From Heligmosomoides polygyrus polygyrus (taxonomy: Eukaryota > Nematoda > Chromadorea > Rhabditida > Heligmosomidae), in assembly GCA_947396885.1 (NCBI GenBank), contig OX377206.1:49087631-49151630 (forward strand): a stretch of DNA of 64,000 nucleotides, in the 5' to 3' direction. Within the stretch, counting starts at the first letter, position 1. Each line of letters opens with the position of its first letter. This document shows, piece by piece, positions 47,633 through 59,326 of the stretch. Both the position numbers and the translations under genes were made by a program. A model generated the notes under the pieces. It was not told the origin of the DNA. It worked only from the letters and a program-made list of their open reading frames with translations, and ran no database searches.

Positions 47633-49521
47633 GAGGAAACATCACCAGATAGGTTGGGCTACGTTCCTAGCCTGGCCAGCCATACTCGAAGCCGAAATGC
47701 CTGGTGTTCCGCAGATCCAGCGTTAGGTGCCGGCGAAGCCGACGACTGACGCGGGGTGAGGAATTATTACCAGATAGGTTGGGCTACGTTCCTAGCGTGG
47801 CCAGACATACTCAAAGCCGGAATGCCTGGTGTGGTCCGCTCGCCCAGCGTTAGGTGCCGGCGAAGTCGACGACTGACGCTGGGTGAGGAATTATCACCAG
47901 ATAGGTTGGGCTACGTTCCTAGCGTGGCCAGACATACTCAAAGCCGGAATGACTGGTGTGGTCCGCAGGTTCAGCCTCAGGGAGCTGCGAAGCCAACGAC
48001 TGAGGCTGGGTGAGAAAGGATCACCAGCTGGGTTGCGCTTCGTTCTAAGCGTGGCCAGCCATACCCTATTCCGGAATGCCTGGCCTAGCCCGCGACTCTC
48101 GTGGAGGAAGGACCAACAACTAGGTTGGGCTACGTTCCTAGCGTGGCCAGCCATACTCGAAGCCGGAATGCCTGGTGTGGTCTGCTCGTCCAGCGTTAGG
48201 TGCCGGCGAAGTCGACGACTGAGGCTGGGTGAGGAAGGATCACCAGCTGGGTTGCGCTTCGTTCTAAGCGTGGCCAGCCATACCCTATTCCGGAATGCCT
48301 GGCCTAGCCCGCGACTCTCGTGGAGGAAGGACCAACAACTAGGTTGGGCTACGTTCCTAGCGTGGCCAGCCATACTCGAAGCCGGAATGCCTGGTGTGGT
48401 CTGCTCGTCCAGCGTTAGGTGCCGGCGAAGTCGACGACTGAGGCTGGGTGAGGAAGGATCACCAGCTGGGTTGCGCTTCGTTCTAAGCGTGGCCAGCCAT
48501 ACCCTATTCCGGAATGCCTGGCCTAGCCCGCGACTCTCGTGGAGGAAGGACCAACAACTAGGTTGGGCTACGTTCCTAGCGTGACCAGCCATACTCGAAG
48601 CCGGAATGCCTGGTGTGGTCCGCTCGTCCATCGTTAGGTGCAGGCGAAGTCGACGACTGAGGCTGGGTGAGGAAACATCACCAGATAGGTTGGGCTACGT
48701 TCCTAGCCTGGCCAGCCATACTCGAAGCCGGAATGCCTGGTGTGGTCTGCTCGTCCAGCGTTAGGTGCCGGCGAAGTCGACGACAGACGCTGGGTGAGGA
48801 ATTATTACCAGATAGGTTGGGCTACGTTCCTAGCGTGGCCAGTCATACTCGAAGCCGGAATGACTGGCGTGGTCTGCAGGTCCAGCGTTAGGTGCCGGCG
48901 AGGTCGACGACTGACGCTGGGTGAGAAAGGATCACCAGCTGGGTTGCGCTTCGTTCTTAGCGTGGCCAGCCATACCCTATTCCGGAATGCCTGGCCTAGC
49001 CCGCGACTCTCGTGGAGCAAGGACCAACAACTAGGTTGGGCTACGTTCCTAGCCTGGCCAGCCATACTCGAAGCCGGAATGCCTGGTGTGGTCCGCTCGC
49101 CCAGCGTTAGGTGCCGGCGAAGTCGACGACTGACGCTGGGTGAGGAATTATCACCAGATAGGTTGGGCTACGTTCCTAGCGTGGCCAGACATACTCTAAG
49201 CCGGAATGACTGATGCGGTCCGCAGGTTCAGCCTCAGGGAGCTGCGAAGCCAACGACTGAGACTGGGTGAGGAAATATCACCAGATAGGTTGGGCTACGT
49301 ACCTAGCCTGGCCAGCCATACTCGAAGCCGGAATGCCTGGTGTGGTCCGCTCGCCAGCGTTAGGTGCCGGCGAAGTCGACGACTGACGCTGGGTGAGGAA
49401 TTATTACCAGATAGGTTGGGCTACGTTCCTAGCGTGGCCAGCCATACTCGAAGCCGGAATGCCTGGTGTGGTCCGCTCGTCCATCGTTAGGTGCAGGCGA
49501 AGCCAACGACTGAGGCTGGGT
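47633..49521 (+). repeat. Right-domain block R4 (1,889 bp)
   Basis: 4 L and 8 S, 3 bp of deletions; like R3 with one extra S unit and an exchange in the middle, where the cgtgaccagcc and tcgtccatcg units replace the ctcaaagccagaatg unit. Confidence 0.9.
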
Positions 49522-51969
49522 GAGGAAACATCACCAGATAGGTTGGGCTACGTTCCTAGCCTGGCCAGCCATACTCGAAGCCGAAATGCCTGGTGTTCCG
49601 CAGATCCAGCGTTAGGTGCCGGCGAAGCCGACGACTGACGCGGGGTGAGGAATTATTACCAGATAGGTTGGGCTACGTTCCTAGCGTGGCCAGACATACT
49701 CAAAGCCGGAATGCCTGGTGTGGTCCGCTCGCCCAGCGTTAGGTGCCGGCGAAGTCGACGACTGACGCTGGGTGAGGAATTATCACCAGATAGGTTGGGC
49801 TACGTTCCTAGCGTGGCCAGACATACTCAAAGCCGGAATGACTGGTGTGGTCCGCAGGTTCAGCCTCAGGGAGCTGCGAAGCCAACGACTGAGGCTGGGT
49901 GAGAAAGGATCACCAGCTGGGTTGCGCTTCGTTCTAAGCGTGGCCAGCCATACCCTATTCCGGAATGCCTGGCCTAGCCCGCGACTCTCGTGGAGGAAGG
50001 ACCAACAACTAGGTTGGGCTACGTTCCTAGCGTGGCCAGCCATACTCGAAGCCGGAATGCCTGGTGTGGTCTGCTCGTCCAGCGTTAGGTGCCGGCGAAG
50101 TCGACGACTGAGGCTGGGTGAGGAAGGATCACCAGCTGGGTTGCGCTTCGTTCTAAGCGTGGCCAGCCATACCCTATTCCGGAATGCCTGGCCTAGCCCG
50201 CGACTCTCGTGGAGGAAGGACCAACAACTAGGTTGGGCTACGTTCCTAGCGTGGCCAGCCATACTCGAAGCCGGAATGCCTGGTGTGGTCTGCTCGTCCA
50301 GCGTTAGGTGCCGGCGAAGTCGACGACTGAGGCTGGGTGAGGAAGGATCACCAGCTGGGTTGCGCTTCGTTCTAAGCGTGGCCAGCCATACCCTATTCCG
50401 GAATGCCTGGCCTAGCCCGCGACTCTCGTGGAGGAAGGACCAACAACTAGGTTGGGCTACGTTCCTAGCCTGGCCAGCCATACTCAAAGCCAGAATGACT
50501 GGTGTGGTCCGCAGGTTCAGCCTCAGGGAGCTGCGAAGCCAACGACTGAGGCTGGGTGAGGAAATATCACCAGATAGGTTGGGCTACGTTCCTAGCGTGG
50601 CCAGACATACTCAAAGCCGGAATGACTGGTGTGGTCCGCAGGTTCAGCCTCAGGGAGCTGCGAAGCCAACGACTGAGGCTGGGTGAGAAAGGATCACCAG
50701 CTGGGTTGCGCTTCGTTCTAAGCGTGGCCAGCCATACCCTATTCCGGAATGCCTGGCCTAGCCCGCGACTCTCGTGGAGGAAGGACCAACAACTAGGTTG
50801 GGCTACGTTCCTAGCGTGGCCAGCCATACTCGAAGCCGGAATGCCTGGTGTGGTCTGCTCGTCCAGCGTTAGGTGCCGGCGAAGTCGACGACTGAGGCTG
50901 GGTGAGGAAGGATCACCAGATAGGTTGGGCTACGTTCCTAGCGTGGCCAGACATACTCTAAGCCGGAATGACTGATGCGGTCCGCAGGTTCAGCCTCAGG
51001 GAGCTGCGAAGCCAACGACTGAGACTGGGTGAGGAAATATCACCAGATAGGTTGGGCTACGTACCTAGCCTGGCCAGCCATACTCGAAGCCGGAATGCCT
51101 GGTGTGGTCCGCTCGCCAGCGTTAGGTGCCGGCGAAGTCGACGACTGACGCTGGGTGAGGAATTATCACCAGATAGGTTGAGCTACGTTCCTAGCGTGGC
51201 CAGACATACTCAAAGCCGGAATGCCTGGTGTGGTCCGCTCGCCCAGCGTTAGGTGCCGGCGAAGTCGACGACTGACGCTGGGTGAGAAACCAGCTGGGTT
51301 GCGCTTCGTTCTTAGCGTGGCCAGCCATACCCTATTCCGGAATGCCTGGCCTAGCCCGCTACTCTGGTGGAGGAAGGACCAACAACTAGGTTGGGCTACG
51401 TTCCTAGCGTGGCCAGCCATAATCGAAGCCGGAATGCCTGGTGTGGTCCGCTCGTCCATCGTTAGGTGCAGGCGAAGCCAACGACTGAGGCTGGGTGAGG
51501 AAACATCACCAGATAGGTTGGGCTACGTTCCTAGCCTGGCCAGCCATACTCGAAGCCGGAATGCCTGGTGTGGTCTGCTCGTCCAGCGTTAGGTGCCGGC
51601 GAAGTCGACGACTGACGCTGGGTGAGGAATTATTACCAGATAGGTTGGGCTACGTTCCTAGCGTGGCCAGTCATACTCGAAGCCGGAATGACTGGCGTGG
51701 TCTGCAGGTCCAGCGTTAGGTGCCGGCGAGGTCGACGACTGACGCTGGGTGAGAAAGGATCACCAGCTGGGTTGCGCTTCGTTCTTAGCGTGGCCAGCCA
51801 TACCCTATTCCGGAATGCCTGGCCTAGCCCGCTACTCTGGTGGAGGAAGGACCAACAACTAGGTTGGGCTACGTTCCTAGCGTGGCCAGCCATACTCGAA
51901 GCCGGAATGCCTGGTGTGGTCCGCTCGTCCAGCGTTAGGTGCAGGCGAAGCCAACGACTGAGGCTGGGT
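49522..51969 (+). repeat. Right-domain block R5 (2,448 bp)
   Basis: 6 L and 9 S, 9 bp of deletions. The first part matches R3. It ends with the L that has a 6-bp deletion (51,284-51,496). Confidence 0.9.
51284..51496 (+). repeat. 213-bp L variant with 6-bp deletion
   Basis: gagaaaggatcaccagctgg is reduced to gagaaaccagctgg, together with a private ccataatcgaag. An identical unit occurs at 52,914-53,126, 1,630 bp away, so the two are copies made by one duplication. Confidence 0.9.
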
Positions 51970-53599
51970 GAGGAAACATCACCAGATAGGTTGGGCTACG
52001 TTCCTAGCCTGGCCAGCCATACTCGAAGCCGAAATGCCTGGTGTTCCGCAGATCCAGCGTTAGGTGCCGGCGAAGCCGACGACTGACGCGGGGTGAGGAA
52101 TTATTACCAGATAGGTTGGGCTACGTTCCTAGCGTGGCCAGACATACTCAAAGCCGGAATGCCTGGTGTGGTCCGCTCGCCCAGCGTTAGGTGCCGGCGA
52201 AGTCGACGACTGACGCTGGGTGAGGAATTATCACCAGATAGGTTGGGCTACGTTCCTAGCGTGGCCAGACATACTCAAAGCCGGAATGACTGGTGTGGTC
52301 CGCAGGTTCAGCCTCAGGGAGCTGCGAAGCCAACGACTGAGGCTGGGTGAGAAAGGATCACCAGCTGGGTTGCGCTTCGTTCTAAGCGTGGCCAGCCATA
52401 CCCTATTCCGGAATGCCTGGCCTAGCCCGCGACTCTCGTGGAGGAAGGACCAACAACTAGGTTGGGCTACGTTCCTAGCGTGGCCAGCCATACTCGAAGC
52501 CGGAATGCCTGGTGTGGTCTGCTCGTCCAGCGTTAGGTGCCGGCGAAGTCGACGACTGAGGCTGGGTGAGGAAGGATCACCAGCTGGGTTGCGCTTCGTT
52601 CTAAGCGTGGCCAGCCATACCCTATTCCGGAATGCCTGGCCTAGCCCGCGACTCTCGTGGAGGAAGGACCAACAACTAGGTTGGGCTACGTTCCTAGCGT
52701 GACCAGCCATACTCGAAGCCGGAATGCCTGGTGTGGTCCGCTCGTCCATCGTTAGGTGCAGGCGAAGTCGACGACTGAGGCTGGGTGAGGAAACATCACC
52801 AGATAGGTTGGGCTACGTTCCTAGCCTGGCCAGCCATACTCGAAGCCGGAATGCCTGGTGTGGTCCGCTCGCCCAGCGTTAGGTGCCGGCGAAGTCGACG
52901 ACTGACGCTGGGTGAGAAACCAGCTGGGTTGCGCTTCGTTCTTAGCGTGGCCAGCCATACCCTATTCCGGAATGCCTGGCCTAGCCCGCTACTCTGGTGG
53001 AGGAAGGACCAACAACTAGGTTGGGCTACGTTCCTAGCGTGGCCAGCCATAATCGAAGCCGGAATGCCTGGTGTGGTCCGCTCGTCCATCGTTAGGTGCA
53101 GGCGAAGCCAACGACTGAGGCTGGGTGAGGAAACATCACCAGATAGGTTGGGCTACGTTCCTAGCCTGGCCAGCCATACTCGAAGCCGGAATGCCTGGTG
53201 TGGTCTGCTCGTCCAGCGTTAGGTGCCGGCGAAGTCGACGACTGACGCTGGGTGAGGAATTATTACCAGATAGGTTGGGCTACGTTCCTAGCGTGGCCAG
53301 TCATACTCGAAGCCGGAATGACTGGCGTGGTCTGCAGGTCCAGCGTTAGGTGCCGGCGAGGTCGACGACTGACGCTGGGTGAGAAAGGATCACCAGCTGG
53401 GTTGCGCTTCGTTCTTAGCGTGGCCAGCCATACCCTATTCCGGAATGCCTGGCCTAGCCCGCTACTCTGGTGGAGGAAGGACCAACAACTAGGTTGGGCT
53501 ACGTTCCTAGCGTGGCCAGCCATACTCGAAGCCGGAATGCCTGGTGTGGTCCGCTCGTCCAGCGTTAGGTGCAGGCGAAGCCAACGACTGAGGCTGGGT
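51970..53599 (+). repeat. Right-domain block R6 (1,630-bp duplication)
   Basis: 4 L and 6 S with 8 bp of deletions. Sequence from about 51.3 kb recurs at +1,630 bp: the 6-bp-deleted L, the 2-bp-deleted S and the cgtgaccagcc unit all recur at this offset, the match ending near 54.5 kb. Confidence 0.9.
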
Positions 53600-56527
53600 G
53601 AGGAAACATCACCAGATAGGTTGGGCTACGTTCCTAGCCTGGCCAGCCATACTCGAAGCCGAAATGCCTGGTGTTCCGCAGATCCAGCGTTAGGTGCCGG
53701 CGAAGCCGACGACTGACGCGGGGTGAGGAATTATTACCAGATAGGTTGGGCTACGTTCCTAGCGTGGCCAGACATACTCAAAGCCGGAATGCCTGGTGTG
53801 GTCCGCTCGCCCAGCGTTAGGTGCCGGCGAAGTCGACGACTGACGCTGGGTGAGGAATTATCACCAGATAGGTTGGGCTACGTTCCTAGCGTGGCCAGAC
53901 ATACTCAAAGCCGGAATGACTGGTGTGGTCCGCAGGTTCAGCCTCAGGGAGCTGCGAAGCCAACGACTGAGGCTGGGTGAGAAAGGATCACCAGCTGGGT
54001 TGCGCTTCGTTCTAAGCGTGGCCAGCCATACCCTATTCCGGAATGCCTGGCCTAGCCCGCGACTCTCGTGGAGGAAGGACCAACAACTAGGTTGGGCTAC
54101 GTTCCTAGCGTGGCCAGCCATACTCGAAGCCGGAATGCCTGGTGTGGTCTGCTCGTCCAGCGTTAGGTGCCGGCGAAGTCGACGACTGAGGCTGGGTGAG
54201 GAAGGATCACCAGCTGGGTTGCGCTTCGTTCTAAGCGTGGCCAGCCATACCCTATTCCGGAATGCCTGGCCTAGCCCGCGACTCTCGTGGAGGAAGGACC
54301 AACAACTAGGTTGGGCTACGTTCCTAGCGTGACCAGCCATACTCGAAGCCGGAATGCCTGGTGTGGTCCGCTCGTCCATCGTTAGGTGCAGGCGAAGTCG
54401 ACGACTGAGGCTGGGTGAGGAAACATCACCAGATAGGTTGGGCTACGTTCCTAGCCTGGCCAGCCATACTCGAAGCCGGAATGCCTGGTGTGGTCTGCTC
54501 GTCCAGCGTTAGGTGCCGGCGAAGTCGACGACAGACGCTGGGTGAGGAATTTTTACCAGATAGGTTGGGCTACGTTCCTAGCGTGGCCAGTCATACTCGA
54601 AGCCGGAATGACTGGCGTGGTCTGCAGGTCCAGCGTTAGGTGCCGGCGAGGTCGACGACTGACGCTGGGTGAGAAAGGATCACCAGCTGGGTTGCGCTTC
54701 GTTCTTAGCGTGGCCAGCCATACCCTATTCCGGAATGCCTGGCCTAGCCCGCTACTCTGGTGGAGGAAGGACCAACAACTAGGTTGGGCTACGTTCCTAG
54801 CGTGGCCAGACATACTCAAAGCCGGAATGACTGATGCGGTCCGCAGGTTCAGCCTCAGGGAGCTGCGAAGCCAACGACTGAGACTGGGTGAGGAAATATC
54901 ACCAGATAGGTTGGGCTACGTTCCTAGCGTGGCCAGTCATACTCGAAGCCGGAATGACTGACGTGGTCTGCAGGTCCAGCGTTAGGTGCCGGCGAGGTCG
55001 ACGACTGACGCTGGGTGAGAAAGGATCACCAGCTGGGTTGCGCTTCGTTCTTAGCGTGGCCAGCCATACCCTATTCCGGAATGCCTGGCCTAGCCCGCGA
55101 ATCTCGTGGAGGAAGGACCAACAACTAGGTTGGGCTACGTTCCTAGCGTGGCCAGCCATACTCGAAGCCGGAATGCCTGGTGTGGTCTGCTCGTCCAGCG
55201 TTAGGTGCCGGCGAAGTCGACGACTGACGCTGGGTGAGGAATTATTACCAGATAGGTTGGGCTACGTTCCTAGCGTGGCCAGTCATACTCGAAGCCGGAA
55301 TGACTGGCGTGGTCTGCAGGTCCAGCGTTAGGTGCCGGCGAGGTCGACGACTGACGCTGGGTGAGAAAGGATCACCAGCTGGGTTGCGCTTCGTTCTTAG
55401 CGTGGCCAGCCATACCCTATTCCGGAATGCCTGGCCTAGCCCGCTACTCTGGTGGAGGAAGGACCAACAACTAGGTTGGGCTACGTTCCTAGCGTGGCCA
55501 GCCATACTCGAAGCCGGAATGCCTGGTGTGGTCCGCTCGTCCATCGTTAGGTGCAGGCGAAGCCAACGACTGAGGCTGGGTGAGGAAACATCACCAGATA
55601 GGTTGGGCTACGTTCCTAGCGTGGCCAGCCATACTCGAAGCCGGAATGCCTGGTGTGGTCTGCTCGTCCAGCGTTAGGTGCCGGCGAAGTCGACGACTGA
55701 CGCTGGGTGAGGAATTATTACCAGATAGGTTGGGCTACGTTCCTAGCGTGGCCAGTCATACTCGAAGCCGGAATGACTGGCGTGGTCTGCAGGTCCAGCG
55801 TTAGGTGCCGGCGAGGTCGACGACTGACGCTGGGTGAGAAAGGATCACCAGCTGGGTTGCGCTTCGTTCTTAGCGTGGCCAGCCATACCCTATTCCGGAA
55901 TGCCTGGCCTAGCCCGCTACTCTGGTGGAGGAAGGACCAACAACTAGGTTGGGCTACGTTCCTAGCGTGGCCAGCCATACTCGAAGCCGGAATGCCTGGT
56001 GTGGTCCGCTCGTCCATCGTTAGGTGCAGGCGAAGCCAACGACTGAGGCTGGGTGAGGAAACATCACCAGATAGGTTGGGCTACGTTCCTAGCCTGGCCA
56101 GCCATACTCGAAGCCGGAATGCCTGGTGTGGTCTGCTCGTCCAGCGTTAGGTGCCGGCGAAGTCGACGACTGACGCTGGGTGAGGAATTATTACCAGATA
56201 GGTTGGGCTACGTTCCTAGCGTGGCCAGTCATACTCGAAGCCGGAATGACTGGCGTGGTCTGCAGGTCCAGCGTTAGGTGCCGGCGAGGTCGACGACTGA
56301 CGCTGGGTGATAAAGGATCACCAGCTGGGTTGCGCTTCGTTCTTAGCGTGGCCAGCCATACCCTATTCCGGAATGCCTGGCCTAGCCCGCTACTCTGGTG
56401 GAGGAAGGACCAACAACTAGGTTGGGCTACGTTCCTAGCGTGGCCAGCCATACTCGAAGCCGGAATGCCTGGTGTGGTCCGCTCGTCCAGCGTTAGGTGC
56501 AGGCGAAGCCAACGACTGAGGCTGGGT
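53600..56527 (+). repeat. Right-domain block R7 (2,928 bp)
   Basis: 7 L and 11 S. The second half is built of near-identical 473-bp groups (L + 2 S; inserts at 55,464, 55,937 and 56,410), each with the tctgcaggtcc, tcgtccatcg or tcgtccagc tails. Private change gaatttttacc near 54,551. Confidence 0.9.
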
Positions 56528-59326
56528 GAGGAAACATCACCAGATAGGTTGGGCTACGTTCCTAGCCTGGCCAGCCATACTCGAAGCCGAAATGCCTGGT
56601 GTTCCGCAGATCCAGCGTTAGGTGCCGGCGAAGCCGACGACTGACGCGGGGTGAGGAATTATTACCAGATAGGTTGGGCTACGTTCCTAGCGTGGCCAGA
56701 CATACTCAAAGCCGGAATGCCTGGTGTGGTCCGCTCGCCCAGCGTTAGGTGCCGGCGAAGTCGACGACTGACGCTGGGTGAGGAATTATCACCAGATAGG
56801 TTGGGCTACGTTCCTAGCGTGGCCAGACATACTCAAAGCCGGAATGACTGGTGTGGTCCGCAGGTTCAGCCTCAGGGAGCTGCGAAGCCAACGACTGAGG
56901 CTGGGTGAGAAAGATCACCAGCTGGGTTGCGCTTCGTTCTAAGCGTGGCCAGCCATACCCTATTCCGGAATGCCTGGCCTAGCCCGCGACTCTCGTGGAG
57001 GAAGGACCAACAACTAGGTTGGGCTACGTTCCTAGCGTGGCCAGCCATACTCGAACCCGGAATGTCTGGTGTGGTCCGCTCGCCCAGCGTTAGGTGCCGG
57101 CGAAGTCGACGACTGACGCTGGGTGAGGAATTATCACCAGATAGGTTGAGCTACGTTCCTAGCGTGGCCAGACATACTCAAAGCCGGAATGCCTGGTGTG
57201 GTCCGCTCGCCCAGCGTTAGGTGCCGGCGAAGTCGACGACTGACGCTGGGTGAGAAAGGATCACCAGCTGGGTTGCGCCTCGTTCTTAGCGTGGCCAGCC
57301 ATACCCTATTCCGGAATGCCTGGCCTAGCCCGCGCCTCTCGTGGAGGAAGGACCAACAACTAGGTTGGGCTACGTTCCTAGCGTGGCCAGCCATACTCGA
57401 AGCCGGAATGCCTGGTGTGGTCTGCTCGTCCAGCGTTAGGTGCCGGCGAAGTCGACGACTGACGCTGGGTGAGGAATTATTACCAGATAGGTTGGGCTAC
57501 GTTCCTAGCGTGGCCAGTCATACTCGAAGCCGGAATGACTGGCGTGGTCTGCAGATCCAGCGTTAGATGCCGGCGAGGTCGACGACTGAGGCTGGGTGAG
57601 GAAGGATCACCAGCTGGGTTGCGCTTCGTTCTAAGCGTGGCCAGCCATACCCTATTCCGGAATGCCTGGCCTAGCCCGCGACTCTCGTGGAGCAAGGACC
57701 AACAACTAGGTTGGGCTACGTTCCTAGCCTGGCCAGCCATACTCGAAGCCGGAATGCCTGGTGTGGTCCGCTCGCCCAGCGTTAGGTGCCGGCGAAGTCG
57801 ACGACTGACGCTGGGTGAGGAATTATCACCAGGTAGGTTGGGCTACGTTCCTAGCGTGGCCAGACATACTCAAAGCCGGAATGACTGGTGTGGTCCGCAG
57901 GTTCAGCCTCAGGGAGCTGCGAAGCCAACGACTGAGGCTGGGTGAGGAAGGATCACCAGCTGGGTTGCGCTTCGTTCTAAGCGTGGCCAGCCATACCCTA
58001 TTCCGGAATGCCTGGCCAAGCCCGCGACTCTCGTGGAGGAAGGACCAACAACTAGGTTGGGCTACGTTATTAGCCTGGCCAGCCATACTCAAAGCCGGAA
58101 TGACTGGTGTGGTCCGCAGGTTCAGCCTCAGGGAGCTGCGAAGCCAACGACTGAGGCTGGGTGAGGAAATATCACCAGATAGGTTGGGCTACGTTCCTAG
58201 CCTGGCCAGCCATACTCGAAGCCGGAATGCCTGGTGTGGTCCGCTCGCCCAGCGTTAGGTGCCGGCGAAGACGACGACTGAGGCTGGGTGAGGAAGGATC
58301 ACCAGCTGGGTTGCGCTTCGTTCTAAGCGTGGCCAGCCATACCCTATTCCGGAATGCCTGGCCTAGCCCGCGACTCTCGTGGAGCAAGGACCAACAACTA
58401 GGTTGGGCTACGTTCCTAGCCTGGCCAGCCATACTCGAAGCCGGAATGCCTGGTGTGGTCCGCTCGCCCAGCGTTAGGTGCCGGCGAAGTCGACGACTGA
58501 CGCTGGGTGAGGAATTATCACCAGATAGGTTGGGCTACGTTCCTAGCGTGGCCAGACATACTCAAAGCCGGAATGACTGATGCGGTCCGCAGGTTCAGCC
58601 TCAGGGAGCTGCGAAGCCAACGACTGAGGCTGGGTGAGGAAATATCACCAGAAAGGTTGAGCTACGTACCTAGCCTGGCCAGCCATACTCGAAGCCGGAA
58701 TGCCTGGTGTGGTCCGCTCGCCAGCGTTAGGTGCCGGCGAAGTCGACGACTGACGCTGGGTGAGAAAGGATCACCAGCTGGGTTGCGCTTCGTTCTTAGC
58801 GTGGCCAGCCATACCCTATTCCGGAATGCCTGGCCTAGCCCGCGACTCTCGTGGAGGAAGGACCAACAACTAGGTTGGGCTACGTTCCTAGCCTGGCCAG
58901 CCATACTCGAAGCCGGAATGCCTGGTGTGGTCCGCTCGCCCAGCGTTAGGTGCCGGCGAAGTCGACGACTGACGCTGGGTGAGGAATTATTACCAGATAG
59001 GTTGGGCTACGTTCCTAGCGTGGCCAGTCATACTCGAAGCCGGAATGACTGGCGTGGTCTGCAGGTCCAGCGTTAGGTGCCGGCGAGGTCGACGACTGAC
59101 GCTGGGTGATAAAGGATCACCAGCTGGGTTGCGCTTCGTTCTTAGCGTGGCCAGCCATACCCTATTCCGGAATGCCTGGCCTAGCCCGCTACTCTGGTGG
59201 AGGAAGGACCAACAACTAGGTTGGGCTACGTTCCTAGCGTGGCCAGCCATACTCGAAGCCGGAATGCCTGGTGTGGTCCGCTCGTCCAGCGTTAGGTGCA
59301 GGCGAAGCCAACGACTGAGGCTGGGT
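56528..59326 (+). repeat. 2,800-bp duplication, copy 1 (R8)
   Basis: 7 L and 10 S, 4 bp of deletions. It corresponds to the start of R9 at an offset of 2,799 bp before, and 2,800 bp after, a 1-bp deletion (gagaaagatcacc near 56,910). Private changes include tcgaacccgg near 57,056 and cgcgcctctcg near 57,333. Confidence 0.9.
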
